The position numbers were made by a program, and so were the translations under genes. DNA of 64,000 nt from positions 1,426,001 to 1,490,000 of the forward strand of contig NC_133955.1 of assembly GCF_031877795.1 (NCBI RefSeq), given 5' to 3'. This DNA is from Strix aluco. Lineage: Eukaryota; Chordata; Aves; Strigiformes; Strigidae. Shown piece by piece: positions 25,276 through 39,147 of this stretch (its first letter is position 1; each line of letters starts with the position of its first letter). The notes beneath the pieces are model-generated. The model saw nothing but the letters and a program-made list of their open reading frames with translations, ran no database searches and had not been told where the DNA came from.

Positions 25276-25767
25276 CCCACAAGATCCCTCCCAGTACCCC
25301 TGTAGCCCCCACTGGACCCTTCTTGCACCCCATTACTGTCCCCCAGGACCCCAATATCTCCCCCAGAAACTGCCCCCAGGAGCCCATTAGACACACACCC
25401 ACCCCCCCTGGACACTAATAACCCCCTCAACTCCCCCATGACCCCAATAACACCCCTAAGCACCAAGACCCTCACCCAGACCCCAATACCTCCCCCAGAA
25501 CCCCCTCCAGGATGTCCCCAATCCCCCCACCTCAGACACCAATATCTCCCTCAAGACCCCCCCGAGGACCCCAATAACCCTCCCAAACCCCTCCAGGATA
25601 CCACCCCCCCCCCCCCCAAACCCCTCCAGGACACCCCCCCCCCCCCCAAACTCCATTACACTCCCTCTAGGACCCAAATAACCCCCCAGGACCCCAATAA
25701 CCCCCACAACTCCCACAGAACCCCAATAACACCCCCCCAATAATCCCCCCAGGTCCCAAATCCCCCC
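25270..25767 (-). repeat. C-rich minisatellite based on CCCCAGGACCCCAATAACCC
   Basis: Immediately after the G-rich array, the plus strand becomes C-rich with units of the form CCCCAGGACCCCAATAACCC. Read on the minus strand it is G-rich, but its unit (GGGTTATTGGGGTCCTGGGG) is different from GGGGATATGGGG. It is therefore a second repeat family in the opposite orientation and not a simple inversion. It ends near 25767 in ordinary sequence. Confidence 0.9.
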
Positions 25768-28700
25768 TCACGGCACAGGCAGGAGTGTGGGCAGGTGCTA
25801 GGGGGGGACAACGTGCTGGAGCCCCCCCGGGGGTCCCCCTGGACCCCACAGGGCCTACTTCCTGCTGACAGTCTGCCAGGGCTCTATGGTCTGCAGTGAG
25901 GCGGCCTAGGCAGGAGGTCCTCCAGCTCTCTGGGGTCTGCACTGAGGGATGTTCCAGGCAGAGATTTGGTTCACCCAGCAAGTGGGAATTCCTCCTTTTA
26001 AACACTCGCTTTGTTCTGGATGGCTGAAGGAATTTTTCTCCTGCAAAGGTGGCACCAGCCCCAGCCCCAGCCCCAGCGCCAGCACTAGTGGTGGTGTCCC
26101 CGGCCTAGCAGTGGGTGAGCGCAGGGCCTGGGGCCGATTTCCCTGGAGGGGGTGGTGGGATCGCCGGGGAAGGGAAAGCTTTGGTCTAAAAACCCAAACT
26201 GTTTCATGGTTCTGAATTTCTTTTCAAAAAAAGGTTTGTTGTCACAGTTGGGGCTGTTCAGACGTTCTGATGTGTGACTGTGCTTGTCCTTTTACCTTGA
26301 ACTTGGTGGGTTTTGCTGTCTGTAAGGGCCTGTTGTGTCTGTGGGGTTTATCTGTCAGGTTACCCCAGGGAAAGTGAATTTTAGCCCTTTATTTTTACTT
26401 CAAGTGTGACAGAAGTGACACATTTAATATTTTCTGCTCTCTGTGGTGCTTTGGGCTGGGTGGGTTCAGGCTGATGAAACCCCTCAGAGTGGTGCTTCAG
26501 AGGGTGCCAGTCACCAGAGCCAAGAGGTGCTGATCAGAAACCGGCATTAAGCCCGAGGGCGAGAGCTGGCCCAGGCGGGCTCTTGCCTTGGGGCTGTGGG
26601 ACAGTTTTTCCCAGCTCGGAGGTGCTGGGAGAGATGTGGGGGGGTGAGCAGGGGGGTGTGCTGGAGCCCAGCCCCTTTGCAGAGCCCTTCTGCTCCTCTG
26701 GCTTTCTGGACAAAGTTCAGTTTCTGAGCTGAGCTTCTAATTTGCACCTTTGCCAAAAGACAAATCCTGTTTGTTTCAAGTTGGAACGACCTGCTCCGCT
26801 TTCAGAAAAGTATCTCTTGACATCTGCAGGCAGAGCAGAAATCTCACACAATGAAGGTACAAGAAGTAATTGAAAAGCAATTAAAGGACAAGTTTCTGTG
26901 TGCTGGGATCCTGGGAGGGCTTCTGGTTGGGAAATCTGGCAGCACCACTTGCTCTGAGGCTGCAAACAGCCGGCAGAGCTCCTGCCGTGGGTGGCACTGC
27001 TTCAGCCTCCCCCGTCAGCTGCTCCTTCACCTCCACCTCTCTGCTCTGCACCAGCTCTGCAGAAAATAGTCGCTTTTCACTGCCCGTGGCTGTGGATTGC
27101 TGTAAACATGATGTAACCAGTTGCCACTGTGTTTCTTTGCCAGCTTGTCCCGCCCGATGCGCTGTCAGTCTGCAGATCGTCACCTCGTTCCTAGGTGAGT
27201 GTTGGGGCTTCTCCTGAGGTCTCCTGTGCATCTTCTTAAATGTTGACAAAATGCCCATGTGAAAATAGAATTAATCATCAGAATAATTGATAAGGAAGAA
27301 GTAATCAAGATTTAAACAAAGTAAGTCTCCTGTCCAGAACACCTGTGTAGTTCATCTTGCCTGTTTTTTCCTCCTGTCACCTTCACGCTCCTGTTCAGTT
27401 CTGCTGTGCCCTGCATCTCTGCTCGTTCTCATCCCCATTTCATGTAGCCAGGCAGACCGACTTCCTCCTCCTCCTTTTCCCTGGTTTTCTCCCTGTGGAA
27501 TCTCTTTTCTGTACTTGCCTGGTCTTTGTGGAAACACATTTAAAAACTGCTCTCGCAGGTTCCCCCCTTTCAGGAGGTGCCTGTGGCTGCAGGGATGCCG
27601 TGTGAAGCAGGTGGGACAGGGCTGGTGTCTGCTCCGGGTCGGGGTTTGCACCTCTTGGGTGCTGCGGAGAGGCAGGGTGCTGTGGGCTTGCGGCGGTAGC
27701 TCGGGGTCGGAGCAGAACCTGGTCTTTGGAGAAAACGTGAGTTTTCCTGAGGTGACTCCCTGTCCCTAAGGCTGGCTGGCGGCCTGCAGCCGGCGTGTGC
27801 CCTGTGCCGGGGAGCTGGCCGGGGGGCTGTCAGGGGAGTGGAGAGGTCTGACAGCACCTTCCTGGGGCGCTGGCTGGGACAGGCTGGGGAGGGCTTGAGC
27901 TTTGTGTGTGGTGGTCAGGGGAGGCCATGCAGCAGGTGGAGCCGGCTCGTCTCTGATCGACCTTTTGAGGCAATTCCTGTTGGGGATTGAGGTTTTGGGA
28001 CAGTTAACTGAAATCTTGCTTTATAAGTTATTGCTGATCGATATGAAAAATGCAACACCTCAGAATGGCAGCACTCAGAGGGGGGCTGCATCTGGATCCA
28101 GGGGATGCTCCTCTGTCCTTAGAACTTAAGGAAGGAAGCTTGCAGGTGTCAGTAGTGCTGCTGCTGAGGGGATTGGGTTTTCCAGAGCTGGGGAGCAGAT
28201 TCCTACCCTGTCTATACTGCGTCTGCACTGTGAAAGCTTGTGCACAGTAATGCCTTGCTGTCTGTGCCTTCTGTTTCAGAGCTCTGCTGTCAGTTCTTTA
28301 ATACCCTGCTCTGGTTACTGTTGTCATGGTCCTGTTTTCCTTCATCCTTCACTGGCCATGGTGAGCAGCAGGCATCTGAAGGTGGTGATGAAAATGTGAT
28401 GGATCAGGAGAGGCAGCAGGACCACTGGCAGTGAGAGAGTTGTCAGGTGTTCAGTGTCACAGGAGAAGCAGCTGAGAGGTTTCAGAATGGTGATCTGTTT
28501 GAAGAGGGGTCACACAGGGTCACCAGGACATCATGAAGTTTAATTTTGTGTTATAAAGGGATTTTCCACTCTAAACCTCAGGCAAGTAGCAGTTATTTCT
28601 TGGCATATTAAAAGCAGTTAGAATTTCCTCTACTACTTCTGTCATTACCAGGTGTTGAAGTGGCAGCTGACAACCCCAGAGGTCTCGCTTCTGTCTCACC

Positions 28701-31700
28701 ACCTTCCACCTCACACCAGCTGTTCCTGTGTGGTTCGGCCGTGTGCATTGCTGAAGTGCCTGCACACATTCCTCTCTATCCCATTGTTTCCTACGGGAAA
28801 AATGGAATTGGGAACAGTCACACTTTTTGGATTCCATCCTGGGCAGGCAACGGGATGTGCCTGAAACTGTAGTTTGACCGTGTGGGGAATTGTTGCAGAA
28901 CCAGAGTGTAGGGTTGGGGAGTCAAAATGTTTCAGCAGCAATGAAGAGAGAAGTATGCAAAGGTTTCAGCTGCCAGCCTGCACACGCTGGGTGTGCATGT
29001 ACTCGAATGCACGGCTGCATTGCCCCAGGCTGCAGAGGTTATTGTGTAGAAAAGCCCTCGGTTAGTGGAATAATTCTCTGTTGGAATAAATCTGCATCTG
29101 GGCAGCGGAATGGGATCTTTACCTTGTGACACAGAGGTACCTCTCAGGCAAAGCAGAATACTAAGAGATTTTTTTGACGAATGTTCATTTTCATTCTGAT
29201 TTCATGCTGTCTGAACTGTTTTGTTGAATCCTGACTGTTCTCCCCAGCTGTCCATCACCCACTCTCATGTTTTGATGGCTCGTGTCACAGACAGCCTGGT
29301 AAAAAGATCTTGGTTATCTTCTCTTTCCTTTTTTTGCCCTTTGAGAAGTCTCATGAACGTTTTGCAGCTGTCCTGACTCTCCTCCCCTGTCCTCCCTGGC
29401 AGCAGTGTGGCAGTTAGAGCTGCCCCCCCCAGGAGGAGGTGTGCTCTGCTGGCCGTTAAAGAGTTGGCAGCGCTGTGCTCTGTGCTCATCTCCAAAGCTT
29501 CTCTGTTCCCCCTGGGCAGTGGATTTTAGTGTTCTGCCGTTCCGAGTACAGTAACATCTGTACAGATACAAAACCTCTAGTTCATGGATTGGGTTCACAA
29601 AGCCCTGATTCTTTTAATCTCCTTTGGAAGCTCTGTTGCCCCACTTTTTCTCTCTCCCCTCTTCTCTGTCAAACTGTTTCACAGCTGGCCTTCTTCCCCA
29701 GGCTTTGCCTCGTCCCCTGGTCAGACTCGAGCTGTTCAGTTCCTGCAGGCCCAGTGGCTGTTGGGGGATCTGAGCTGCTCAGAGGCAGCAGGGCCTGATC
29801 TCTAAAGGAAGCAGATTTTGTGGTCTGACTCTGATCTTGCTGAAGCTGCTTTTGTCACCCTTTCAGAAACCAACCAAGGGCTGAATCAGAGCTGGCGGTT
29901 TGCTGAAGGTACCAAAGAATGGGGGGTTTAGAAGCCAATGCCTAATCCCGTGGACAAGTTTAATGCTGTTTCTTTGATAACTTGTCAGAGGTATTTTATT
30001 GTGGGTTTTGTGTAAGGTGCTATAAAGCAATCCCATGCAGCTGGAAGCCAGAGGCAAGACTATTTATTTCAGGGCTTTGAAGATCTCTACTCCTGGGACA
30101 GCTGTCTCGCTGCTGCAGTGGTTGGGTTTTATTTTGCTTTGGAAAAACTGAACGTTTTTCATTCCATTTCCTTTTCCCTGAGGTGGGAGAATTCCTGGAA
30201 GTCTCCAAATCGAGTTAAGGGGTGTCTTCATCTTTTTTCCCTGAACTGGGCTGAGTGCAGCTCCCAGAAGGCCGGGGTTTGGAAGGCTGGGAGCGCTGAC
30301 CCGACCAGTCCGAGAGGACTCCTGACAGCAGGGCTGAGCTGCAGATGTGGCTGCAGGTACTGCGGGGAGATGCTGGGTGTCTGGGTGGGCTGACCTGTCT
30401 GGTTTGGTGGTTTTGAGGGCGCTGTACTCTCTGCACCAGCTGCTAATAAGGTGTTTTCTGTCGGCAGGGCTGGTGGCCCATCAGTCTGTGTTCTCAGAGA
30501 TGAGCCCACAGGAGTCCCTCGCTGGGGCTTGGCTGCAGAGAGCTCTGTGGTATCTTGACAGTGTTTGACATTTCCCAGACAATGCTTAAACGTGCCAGTT
30601 GACGCTATTTAACACTCTCCTCTGTAAGAGCCTTCCAGCGGGGATGCCTGTCACCTCTGGCTTTCCCTTCAAAGAATTGTTACCAAAAGCTGCTGTATCT
30701 TTGTCACTTGCCAAATGCCACCAATGAATCTCCACTTTTGTTGTTTTGGGCTTTTACGTGTTGCCCTTACTTAGGATGTGTGCTTTTCTGGCCAGGGGCT
30801 GGTGGGCAGCTCTCTGGTGACCAAATCCAGGAGAAAACAAGAGGGTTTACTGTATTACCTCTTGTACTTGAAGGAACAATCCTTTAGCCCAGGTGTCTCT
30901 GGACGCGTCTTTTGGGAGGGGGCTACCAGGCCTCCAGATCCAGCAGTTTGTCAGTTTATTCTTTGTCCTGTTTCTGTTTTGCTTCTGGCCCTTAATCTGC
31001 GGCAGCAGATTGGGGCTGCGTGATGCACAGAGGTTCAGGGCAGGGTTACCTGTTCCTCCAGGACAGGATCTGCTGATTCAGCTCAGTATTTTAAGCAAGA
31101 TGGAGCTGAATAAATTTTCCTCTAGCAAGAGCTGGTAGCCAGGATGGATGAGGAGTTCATTCACAGTTACGTCAACACTGAAGGAAATTCGATTTGTGTA
31201 TTTAAAATTGCTTTCTTAACCAGTGTTTAGCACCTTGGGGTCTCAGGGGTTAAAATACCTCTGGCAACTTGGATCAGTGTATGGGGATTTAAAAGTGCTC
31301 TAGATTAAGCAGGCAAATGAGTTAAACTGCATTTAGCTGATTCCCTGGCTGTGAATAATCCGGCCAACCCTGTGCTGAAGACATCTGGGGCTCGTCTGCT
31401 GTTCGTAGTGGAGGTTTTGGACCCTTTCTCAAAGCTGTCACCAGTCTGTAAGTTACGGCTTTACCGACCAGAAGGTAGGAGGCACTTTGGGAGTGGCCCC
31501 TTGTGATGGAGACTGGAGACCTCTGCTCTTCTCTCCTGGACGTCAGGCAGTGGCTTTCACAGTGGTCCCATCTCTCAGCTCAGCTCTGCTTTCTGTCCTT
31601 AGGATACAGCTTTGATTTGCCAGGGCTGAGTGAACTGGGACATCCCCTACTGCAGATCTGCACGAGACATACCCCTCTAGCAAGGTACAGGACAACCTTA

Positions 31701-34700
31701 CAAATACAGAAAGCTAAACCTCCTGCTAATTACTCAATGGGAATGCAGCAGGCAGAGCTTTTTGTCTAGATTGCATCCGTGCTGCTGTTAGCTTCAGGAA
31801 CCCAGTGCTTCCAGCCCTGCATCTTCCTCCCCGTTCTCCCCCATGCCCTGGGCAGATCTCTGTTTCAGGGTTGGCCCTGCTGTTTCATGAGCTGTGCCCT
31901 CTAGGCGTGGTTATCGAGTGTTAGGACAGACTTTGGGTGTTGCTCTGTGTTTTTGCAGTGGTTGTGTCAGTCAGATGTGGACAAGTCCCAAGTGCACATG
32001 TGTGGTGACAAGTGCCCGTTATTTGGCCCTGACTGCAGGAAGAACTGAACCCCTTCAGCCTTCTCAGTCTGGGTGGCAATGAGTGATGGAAAGCAGCTGC
32101 ATACTTTCAAGGGATCAGTGAAAGGATGATCCTTTGCTCTGCTCCCTCAACTAAAATGCTCTGCTGGCAAGCAGCAGCTCTGGGTTTGCCTTGATTTTTG
32201 CAGTGACTGCTTGTTGTGTTTAATCTGCTGCGCTGTTATAAGCAGTCTCCCTGCGAGCGAGAAACTTGTGAGTGGCTGAGCTGAGATTTCCAGGTTCCTG
32301 ATCAGAGGAAGGGCTGTCCCAGCCACATTGGAGTTGGGTTCCTGACTGCATTCAGATAGGAAAGATTATTCATCCAGTGGGGAAAAAAACCCAAACCAGA
32401 ACTGCTGTTTTATTGAGTGTTTGACATATCTGAGCTGAGCAGATCTTGGCGCTCAGTACGAGTTACAGCTCTGCTTTTCTGAGCCCATGAGCTGGGCTCA
32501 CTTACAGCTGGCCTGACTCTCAGGAATGCTGCCTGCTTTCTGACTTTTCCTGCCCCGTGGGCCTTGGGGGCTTCGGGAACCCTTTTCCTCCTTTCCTTTC
32601 CATCAGCCCATTTAGCACATGCTCTACTATCAGGTTGTTTGGGACTCTGGCCTCTCTTCAGTATTTTCTGGCTGAAACACTTTGGTTTGTACAAGCAACT
32701 GTCTGTCTGGATGTCCATCTCTGACTTGCTCTGTCTGTACTCAGCTGACAGACCAGCAAGTGGAACAGGCATCGGTGCTTCCCAGTTAACCCCCTCCTAC
32801 CACTGCAGGGAGCTCCGGGTGGCGTTGGGGGACCAGACCTTACCATTCCTATAACGTAGGTGACCCTGACGGAGACTGGGACATGCCCGGTCTGTGTCAC
32901 TGCTCCAACCATCACCTTTAGTTTTTCCGGGAAAGAGAAGCACAAAGAGATGTAGCACAACATACCAAAAAAATCAAATTCTTCCTCCCGACTTTGTGAC
33001 GAAAGCCAGTTCAGCCAGAATCACTGACATGCCGCCCTCTCCTCTTCTGGCTGGCACAAGTCTGGCAGCCTGTGTCTCCAAGGGCTTCTTACTGAAAGGG
33101 CCCCAGGGCAGATGTTAGCACTTTAAAGTACTTGGAGCAGACACAAGTCTGCACCAATTTGTTGCAATCACCCATATTTAAAGGCAAGTGGTACCTTTTA
33201 TTTCCGTGGGATTATTGGCCCATGGCACATCTGGCACTCCTGTGCACAAGGTCGATGACCTCCCTGCCTTTCTGCTGTACCCTGGCTTTGGCTTTTATCT
33301 TTGGTATGAAGCAACTGGCATTTTGGTCTCAGCAGATGGCTGCTTAAAAACAAAAATCCACTCAAACCAGGAGACTTTCTCTTCTTTTCCAGGAGCCAAG
33401 GACTTTGAAGGCACGTGCTGAGGTTCACTTCCAGAACAAAGGCTGCAGGGTCACAACACACAGTATCTCTTGGAGCCTGTGCTGTAGCTGAGGACAAACA
33501 TCTGGTAACTTTAAAGGCAGGTAAAGGCTCATTGTGATCCAGAGAGGTGGGGAATCTCCATCCTGGGAGATATTTCACACTGCTGGACACATCCCTGCAC
33601 AATCTGTTTTAACTTTGAAATTGTCCATTTTGTGCAGAGGGGTTGGACCAGAGACATCCAAAGTCTCTTCCTCCTACATTTTTCCATGTTTCTGTGCCTG
33701 GTCCTGCTGATGACCCATGCAGTCTGCTTTATGAGGAGTGAAAGGAAGAGAAAAAAGCATTAAAAAACATGGAGAAATGTAGCAATATTGCTGTCTGCTG
33801 CAAGCTCTGCCAGGGAGCAGATGCTGGCTGCCTATTTCTCTTCTAGATGAATTTATTTGACTGGAAAGACAGCTGCTGTTGCTGTGAAGTGTCCAGATGA
33901 ACCTGTACATAGACCTGGGGCAAGTGGGAATGTCGAGGGGGGAATTTGGGAAGGCAGGGAGCCCATGCTGGCAGTAGCCCCTGCCCTGCCTGGGGACCAA
34001 GCAGGGCTCTGGGAGTGATGTGCTGGGGAGGAGCTCCTTGTACTGCTTCTTTCCTCAAGAGCAGCTGTTTCAGGCTTACCTGGATTATGACCATAATGAG
34101 AGAGGGTTTCTTGTTGGGCGTACATCCCCAAGAGAGGTTGCACTTGATATCTGACCTTTGTTTTCATTTCATACCAGGTGTTTCTAGGCCTTGAAATTTT
34201 TCTGTGGGCTCAAGGGGACAGTTAAGTCAAGGAGGAGGAGCGTAGGGAGACAGGATGTGTGTAAGGGTTGTGCTTTTGTGTCGTAGCTTTAGTGGGAGAC
34301 AGACAAGAACAGCAGGACTAACGATGGGCATTTCTGGAGGGTTGTGTGCCTTCAGAGCTCTCGGCAAATGTTAGCCAGTTTGTCTGCTGCCCTGCAAATG
34401 ACACTCGCTGGGAAGGAGAAATGCGACTGTCCCAAGTGAATGCTTCTCCCCAGCTGCTTTTCAGCTGACTTTGCCAGAGAGACTAAAAAAAGGGCTGCCC
34501 TTATGTGCAGGGACTGTGGATTGCACAGAGATACAGCCCAGCAAGTTTGAACGCATGGAGGGGCCAGTCCGACCTCCCCAGGGCCCTCTCTCGAGTTCAG
34601 GGCAGGGAGGGACCAGTGAGTCCAACGAGGCAGAAAAGCTCTCTGAGCTGTGGAGAGGAAGGAAGCTAAGCCCAGGGATGGAAGCTGCCATTATAGACTC

Positions 34701-37700
34701 AGATGTCCTGTCTGAAGGGAGGTTGGCTACCTCATCTGCTGCCTCTGCCTGGGGAGGGAGGGCTTGCAAACCAGCGGAGGAGGGAGCTGTGTTCTGCCAG
34801 CAGCTGGAGCCTCCCAGAGTCAGCCTGCAAAGCTGTCACTGCTCTTGCTCATGGAGAAGAAGTGTTACTCACAAGGAGGCTTCCTGAGCAGTCTCCTTGC
34901 TGGGCTAGTTACCCAGATCTGCTCCATGAGGAGGTTCATCAGCTCCCCTGCAGCCCAGCTATTCCTTGGGAAGGTTTGATGTAGCTGGCTTGGTTAATCC
35001 CAGATGTATCTTTAATGAGATATCATTTGTAAAAGGAGTTCCCAGTGCTGGTGAGACCAGACAGGGGAAAAAAAAGTTTCCAAACAGGTTTGGAAACCTC
35101 TGTCTTCTAGTCATAGGAAAATTACACAGAAGCCATCTTTCTGTGCTCAGCCCAGCGAGGTGTTGTGAACCTGTCTGGGAGAAATCAGCATCCAGTTTCT
35201 GATTAAAAAGGTGGGAACAGCAGCCAGGGAGGGTTAAAAGAAGGTATGTGCCTTGAGGCTGTGCTAAAGAGAAACCCTAGATGTTTGTTTCTCAGTCAGA
35301 AGGTCAGCTGATGGATGCCTCTAGAAGGTCTTGGTGCCTGGGCATGATTTCACTTGCCCTGCTCTGTTTTTCTTTAGAGATGGAGGATGCTGAGGGCTGA
35401 AGGCACCAGCTGGATGCTCGGTGCCCTTCCATTCCCCTCTTCAAGGTTTTTAGGTGGGTGGCCAAGGCCGGAGGCAGGCAGCTGTAACCTGGCTGCAGAT
35501 GTGCCGGGCATCGAAGCCCACAGCAAATGGGGAGTGTGACACCTCGTGTCTTTTGTGGGACAGGACCCTGCTTGTAGGCAGCTGATGGAGAAAAACTGAT
35601 GCATAATAGCCTTATACCTTAATTCTCCTGTGCAATATCATCTGCATCCCAGTTCTATCCACCAAGCGGAGATGCTTTTTTCCCTGCCTTTCAGGACTGC
35701 TGCAGGCACATGTTTTCAGGAATGCTGATCTAGCCAACGTGCTGTAAGGGTATGGAGAAGGTAAGGTTTGTCAGTAAAACTTTCTGTTCCCATCCAGTTA
35801 GTCTGGTAAAAGATACCATTTTCTACTAAGAAATTTTATTCTCTATGTTGTGAAAAACACTAGACTGCTCAGAGAGGTTGAATAAGGAGAGGATAGTTAA
35901 GCCTCTCCGTAGCATTCACCGTGTTGAATGTGAGCTGTTTGCTTGCCCTTGTGCTTTGCCTTTTCCCAAATCTGTATTGCTGGACTGGCCTGGCAGGTAG
36001 GAGAGTTGAGTCCCTGTGAGATCAAACACCTTGCCTGGTCCCTGGCAGAGCTGTAATTAGATGACTGCAAATCTGTGACCTTTAATGTCACCCTTGGTCC
36101 ATCTTAGGTGCTGCCTCTGTCATGGGGGGGATTTTATTTTTTCTATCTATAGGAAAGAGGAAAAAGTAGTTTTGGGTTGGTTCAGGAAATGAGGAAGGTT
36201 TCTTCTCTGGCCTGGTTGCCCTGGGAGTCCCCGTGCGGTTTTGTAAGGGAAAGTGTCAGGGCTGTCTCTGTGGTGGAGCCCACGGGGGATGCTCTGGGGA
36301 TAGGAATGAAGCAAACACCTTGGAGGGAAGGGTGGTGGATATATGTACCTTCTCTTATGCTCTTGCTTACAGGACATCACCTGGGTCTGCTGAGGCTTTC
36401 TGGAGTGCTTGAATACCTGAACTAGAGGCTGTGGGATAGGAGTGTGATTCCCGCAGGCCCTGCCGGGGATCCCAGCTCATGTTCCGGGACTTTGCTGCTG
36501 GGTTTGCTGGTGCCTGGAGGCAGAGACGTGCTGGAGAGGCTTGAGACATGGTGGCTGCTCCAGCCAGCACACCGCTCCTCCCTGTTTGCAGGGACAGGAT
36601 GGTCCCGGGCATGGCACAGTCCTCATGTGTTGTCTTTCCTGATTGCAGATGAATTTCTTCCTGACAAAGGATCTCTTATTTACCAAGATTTCATCTGCTC
36701 CTGCTGTTTATTGCCCACCTGAAATCCTCCTTGTCTCCTGCTGGCCTTGTTGTTGTCCTTCCAGGAGCAGCCAGTTGTGCCTCTGCCACAGTGGGGTGAG
36801 CAATGGAGTCGGACGGGGTCAGTGGTTGGCAGCTGGCAGCTGCTTTTGGTTTCCATCTGCTCCCCCTCTTCCCTTTTAATGAGATCAGGTGCCAGGGTGC
36901 ACTAGGAAGACTTTTCAGTGTGAGAAGAAGTCATAACTGGGGTACTCAGGTCCCTGTTTTCATCCTTGGCAGAGAGAGGCTACTCAAATAAAACCTGCAC
37001 CCTCTTGAGCTGCTCCTGTAACAGACCTGGTAATGGGAAACAGAAGCTCTGCCGTGAGGCTGACAGCTCCGGGTTGGGTGGGTCTGTCCTGCAATGCTGA
37101 GCCTTGAGACTCAGAGACGCTTCTGCTGATGGTCACTGAGATGCAAACCTAGCTGTTTCTGGGCCCATTGGGGTGCCTACCTTTTAATTTTTTTATCCTC
37201 ATTTTTGTTTTTTTTTAATGTGGCTACTGTCTTGTCTTCTAAAACCCCAGCTGTTTTAAATGATACCAGTGGCTCGGCAGATTCATTCTTTCAGGCCTTT
37301 GGTGCTCCCTGCACAGACCGATCAGCGTTTCTGATCACCCGGTCTGATTTCACGAGTGGCTCCGCTCCTGCTTTGTGTTTTGAAGGGTTTTCCCCTCTGC
37401 TTTTGGGGCCATATGCTTATTACAAAGCTGTTTTTTCATGAGTGGGAAGATTTCTGTCAAGGAGAATCTGCAGGAGATGTTTGGGGCTGGTTTTGTTGCT
37501 GGCTCTTTGATTCATGGTAGTTCTTGGGATGTGTGAAGGGTGGGAAGAGGTTCAAAGGAAGAACCCGAGGAGCTGGTTTAACAGTTCAACTTGGACGATC
37601 TCTATGTGGAAAATGAAAACCTGACCCTCTGCTCCCACTGCCAAAATGTGATGTGCTGGGAGTCAGCGTGGAGACCTCGATCACATCAAAGCTGTGGCGT

Positions 37701-38552
37701 CTGACAGTACTTCCACGGCAGAGAGCAGGGGCTCTTTGAAGGGGTGCACTAGGTGCCCTGTTTAAAAATCATAAAGCCCTGGCTCAGGTTCGAGCCCAGG
37801 ACGGCCTCTGTGTGTCTGTTCTTTAACAAAATGCCCAGGTTTTTTGACAAAAGACTTTTGGATACAAATGCAGCCTAATATTTGACTAATCCAGCAATTG
37901 CTTTGGGATTTTGCTTAAGTTCAAACTCAGCAGTTGTGGCTGTTGCGTGGTTGTATTAAGCCTGTGAAGGCAACTGCCCAGAGCAGGTAAAGCCACATTC
38001 CACTTTGCCTTTTTTCTTGATGCCTGTTCACCTTGTAACTTCCTCGCCCAGCAGAGCTGGTGCCTTCAGGCTGCCCCAGCACCTCTTGGCACAGCCCGTG
38101 TGCTGCAGGGAGCTGCACCTGCTGGCCTGGCAGTGGCAAGGAGACCAGCTTGTCCCTTCAGTGCTTCACAAGGCATAAAGAAAGCAAGCTGCTCCTTTCC
38201 CAGCACTGCTTCTGAACACGCTGTGGTGCTTTGTAGCTGCCATGACTGTGCCTGGGGCTCCTGTGGGCTGAGGCTGAAATGCATGTCATGGGCTGAGTTT
38301 GTCCCTTCCCTGTGTCCCACTTACAGCTCTTGTTTTTTCTAATCTTCCTCTCCTTTGCTTCAAATCGCAGACCCAGATGTTGGTGTTTGAAAGTGGCCTG
38401 CAGGAGAGGTACTGGACCTGCTGGGGCTTTGGATGACCGATTTGCTGTGAAGCCAGGAGCCAAGGAGACCCGTCCCACTGCAAATGGAGCTGCCAAGTGA
38501 TGCCAGAAGCTGCAAATGCCAACCAAGCTGTGGTGGACCAGGTAAAGCACAT
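25768..38552. other. Single-copy host DNA, no recognised gene
   Basis: About 12.8 kb has moderate GC, many short open frames and scattered splice-like signals. A short CCCCAG hexamer run sits at about 26058-26082. Plausible noncoding or terminal exons include 30469 onward (acceptor TTTTCTGTCGGCAG) and 38371-38541 (acceptor AAATCGCAG, donor CAG|GTAAAG), but neither gives a recognisable protein. The 171-bp segment at 38371-38541 has stops in the frames checked, so it would be untranslated or part of a long noncoding RNA. I see no rRNA, tRNA or LINE coding remnants. Intron or intergenic sequence is the best description. Confidence 0.6.
38548..38552. other. Target-site duplication CACAT, left copy
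   Basis: The five bases adjoining the 3' LTR match the five bases after the 5' LTR at 48122-48126. They lie just after a consensus splice donor (CAG|GTAAAG at 38539-38547). Confidence 0.85.
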
Positions 38553-39147
38553 TGTTATAGACTATCTTGCCAAAATGATGCAAGTTAGGACAAATTAAAT
38601 TTCAATTATTTATTTTAGCAAGCGGCAATAAGCAAAACAGCGCTGGGCGGCCGGGGAGTCCCTGCTCCACCAACGGCGCGCACCCACTTCCCGAGGGTCC
38701 GTCTTTTTTATATCCTCCGCCTTCCGTTATCGGGTCTCTCTGAGAGGTGTATCCTGCGTCTGCGCACTTTGCAGCTAGGGGGTCGCTCCATCCGGGTCTT
38801 CCTCACGTCACCAGCTTCTCGTATTTCCTACTTTCCTGAGAGTGGCTCACAAAGTCTTTGTTTATATCTTACAGAATATAGACACTACCCCCTTTTTTTC
38901 TTCTTCTTCTCCCCTTTGTCTTTCTCCCCTTTGTCCTTCTTCCCTTTCTCCCTCTTTTCAGTCTTTTGCCCAGTAGGAGTCCTTGCTTCAGCATTTCAAC
39001 TTAGATAAGCACTTACAGTCAGTTAGTCGTTACACAGTGTAATAGTTAAGATTAAGCTTAGGCCAACATAGTTTATGGAATAACATGTCACGAGCTCCCA
39101 GTATCTTCAATGGAATTTGATGAACAAACAGTTTACTGTCTATCACA
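38553..39147 (-). repeat. 3' LTR of the provirus
   Basis: This 595-bp copy is collinear with the 5' LTR. AATAAA at 38609-38614 is the expected polyadenylation signal for proviral transcripts. A second TATA box at 38706-38712 could drive transcription into the flanking host DNA below 38553. The env stop codon lies inside this LTR. Confidence 0.95.

Noticed and set aside
34471-34887. A 138-codon plus-strand open frame in the host segment
   Set aside because: I could not match it to any family, and no splice sites bracket it convincingly.
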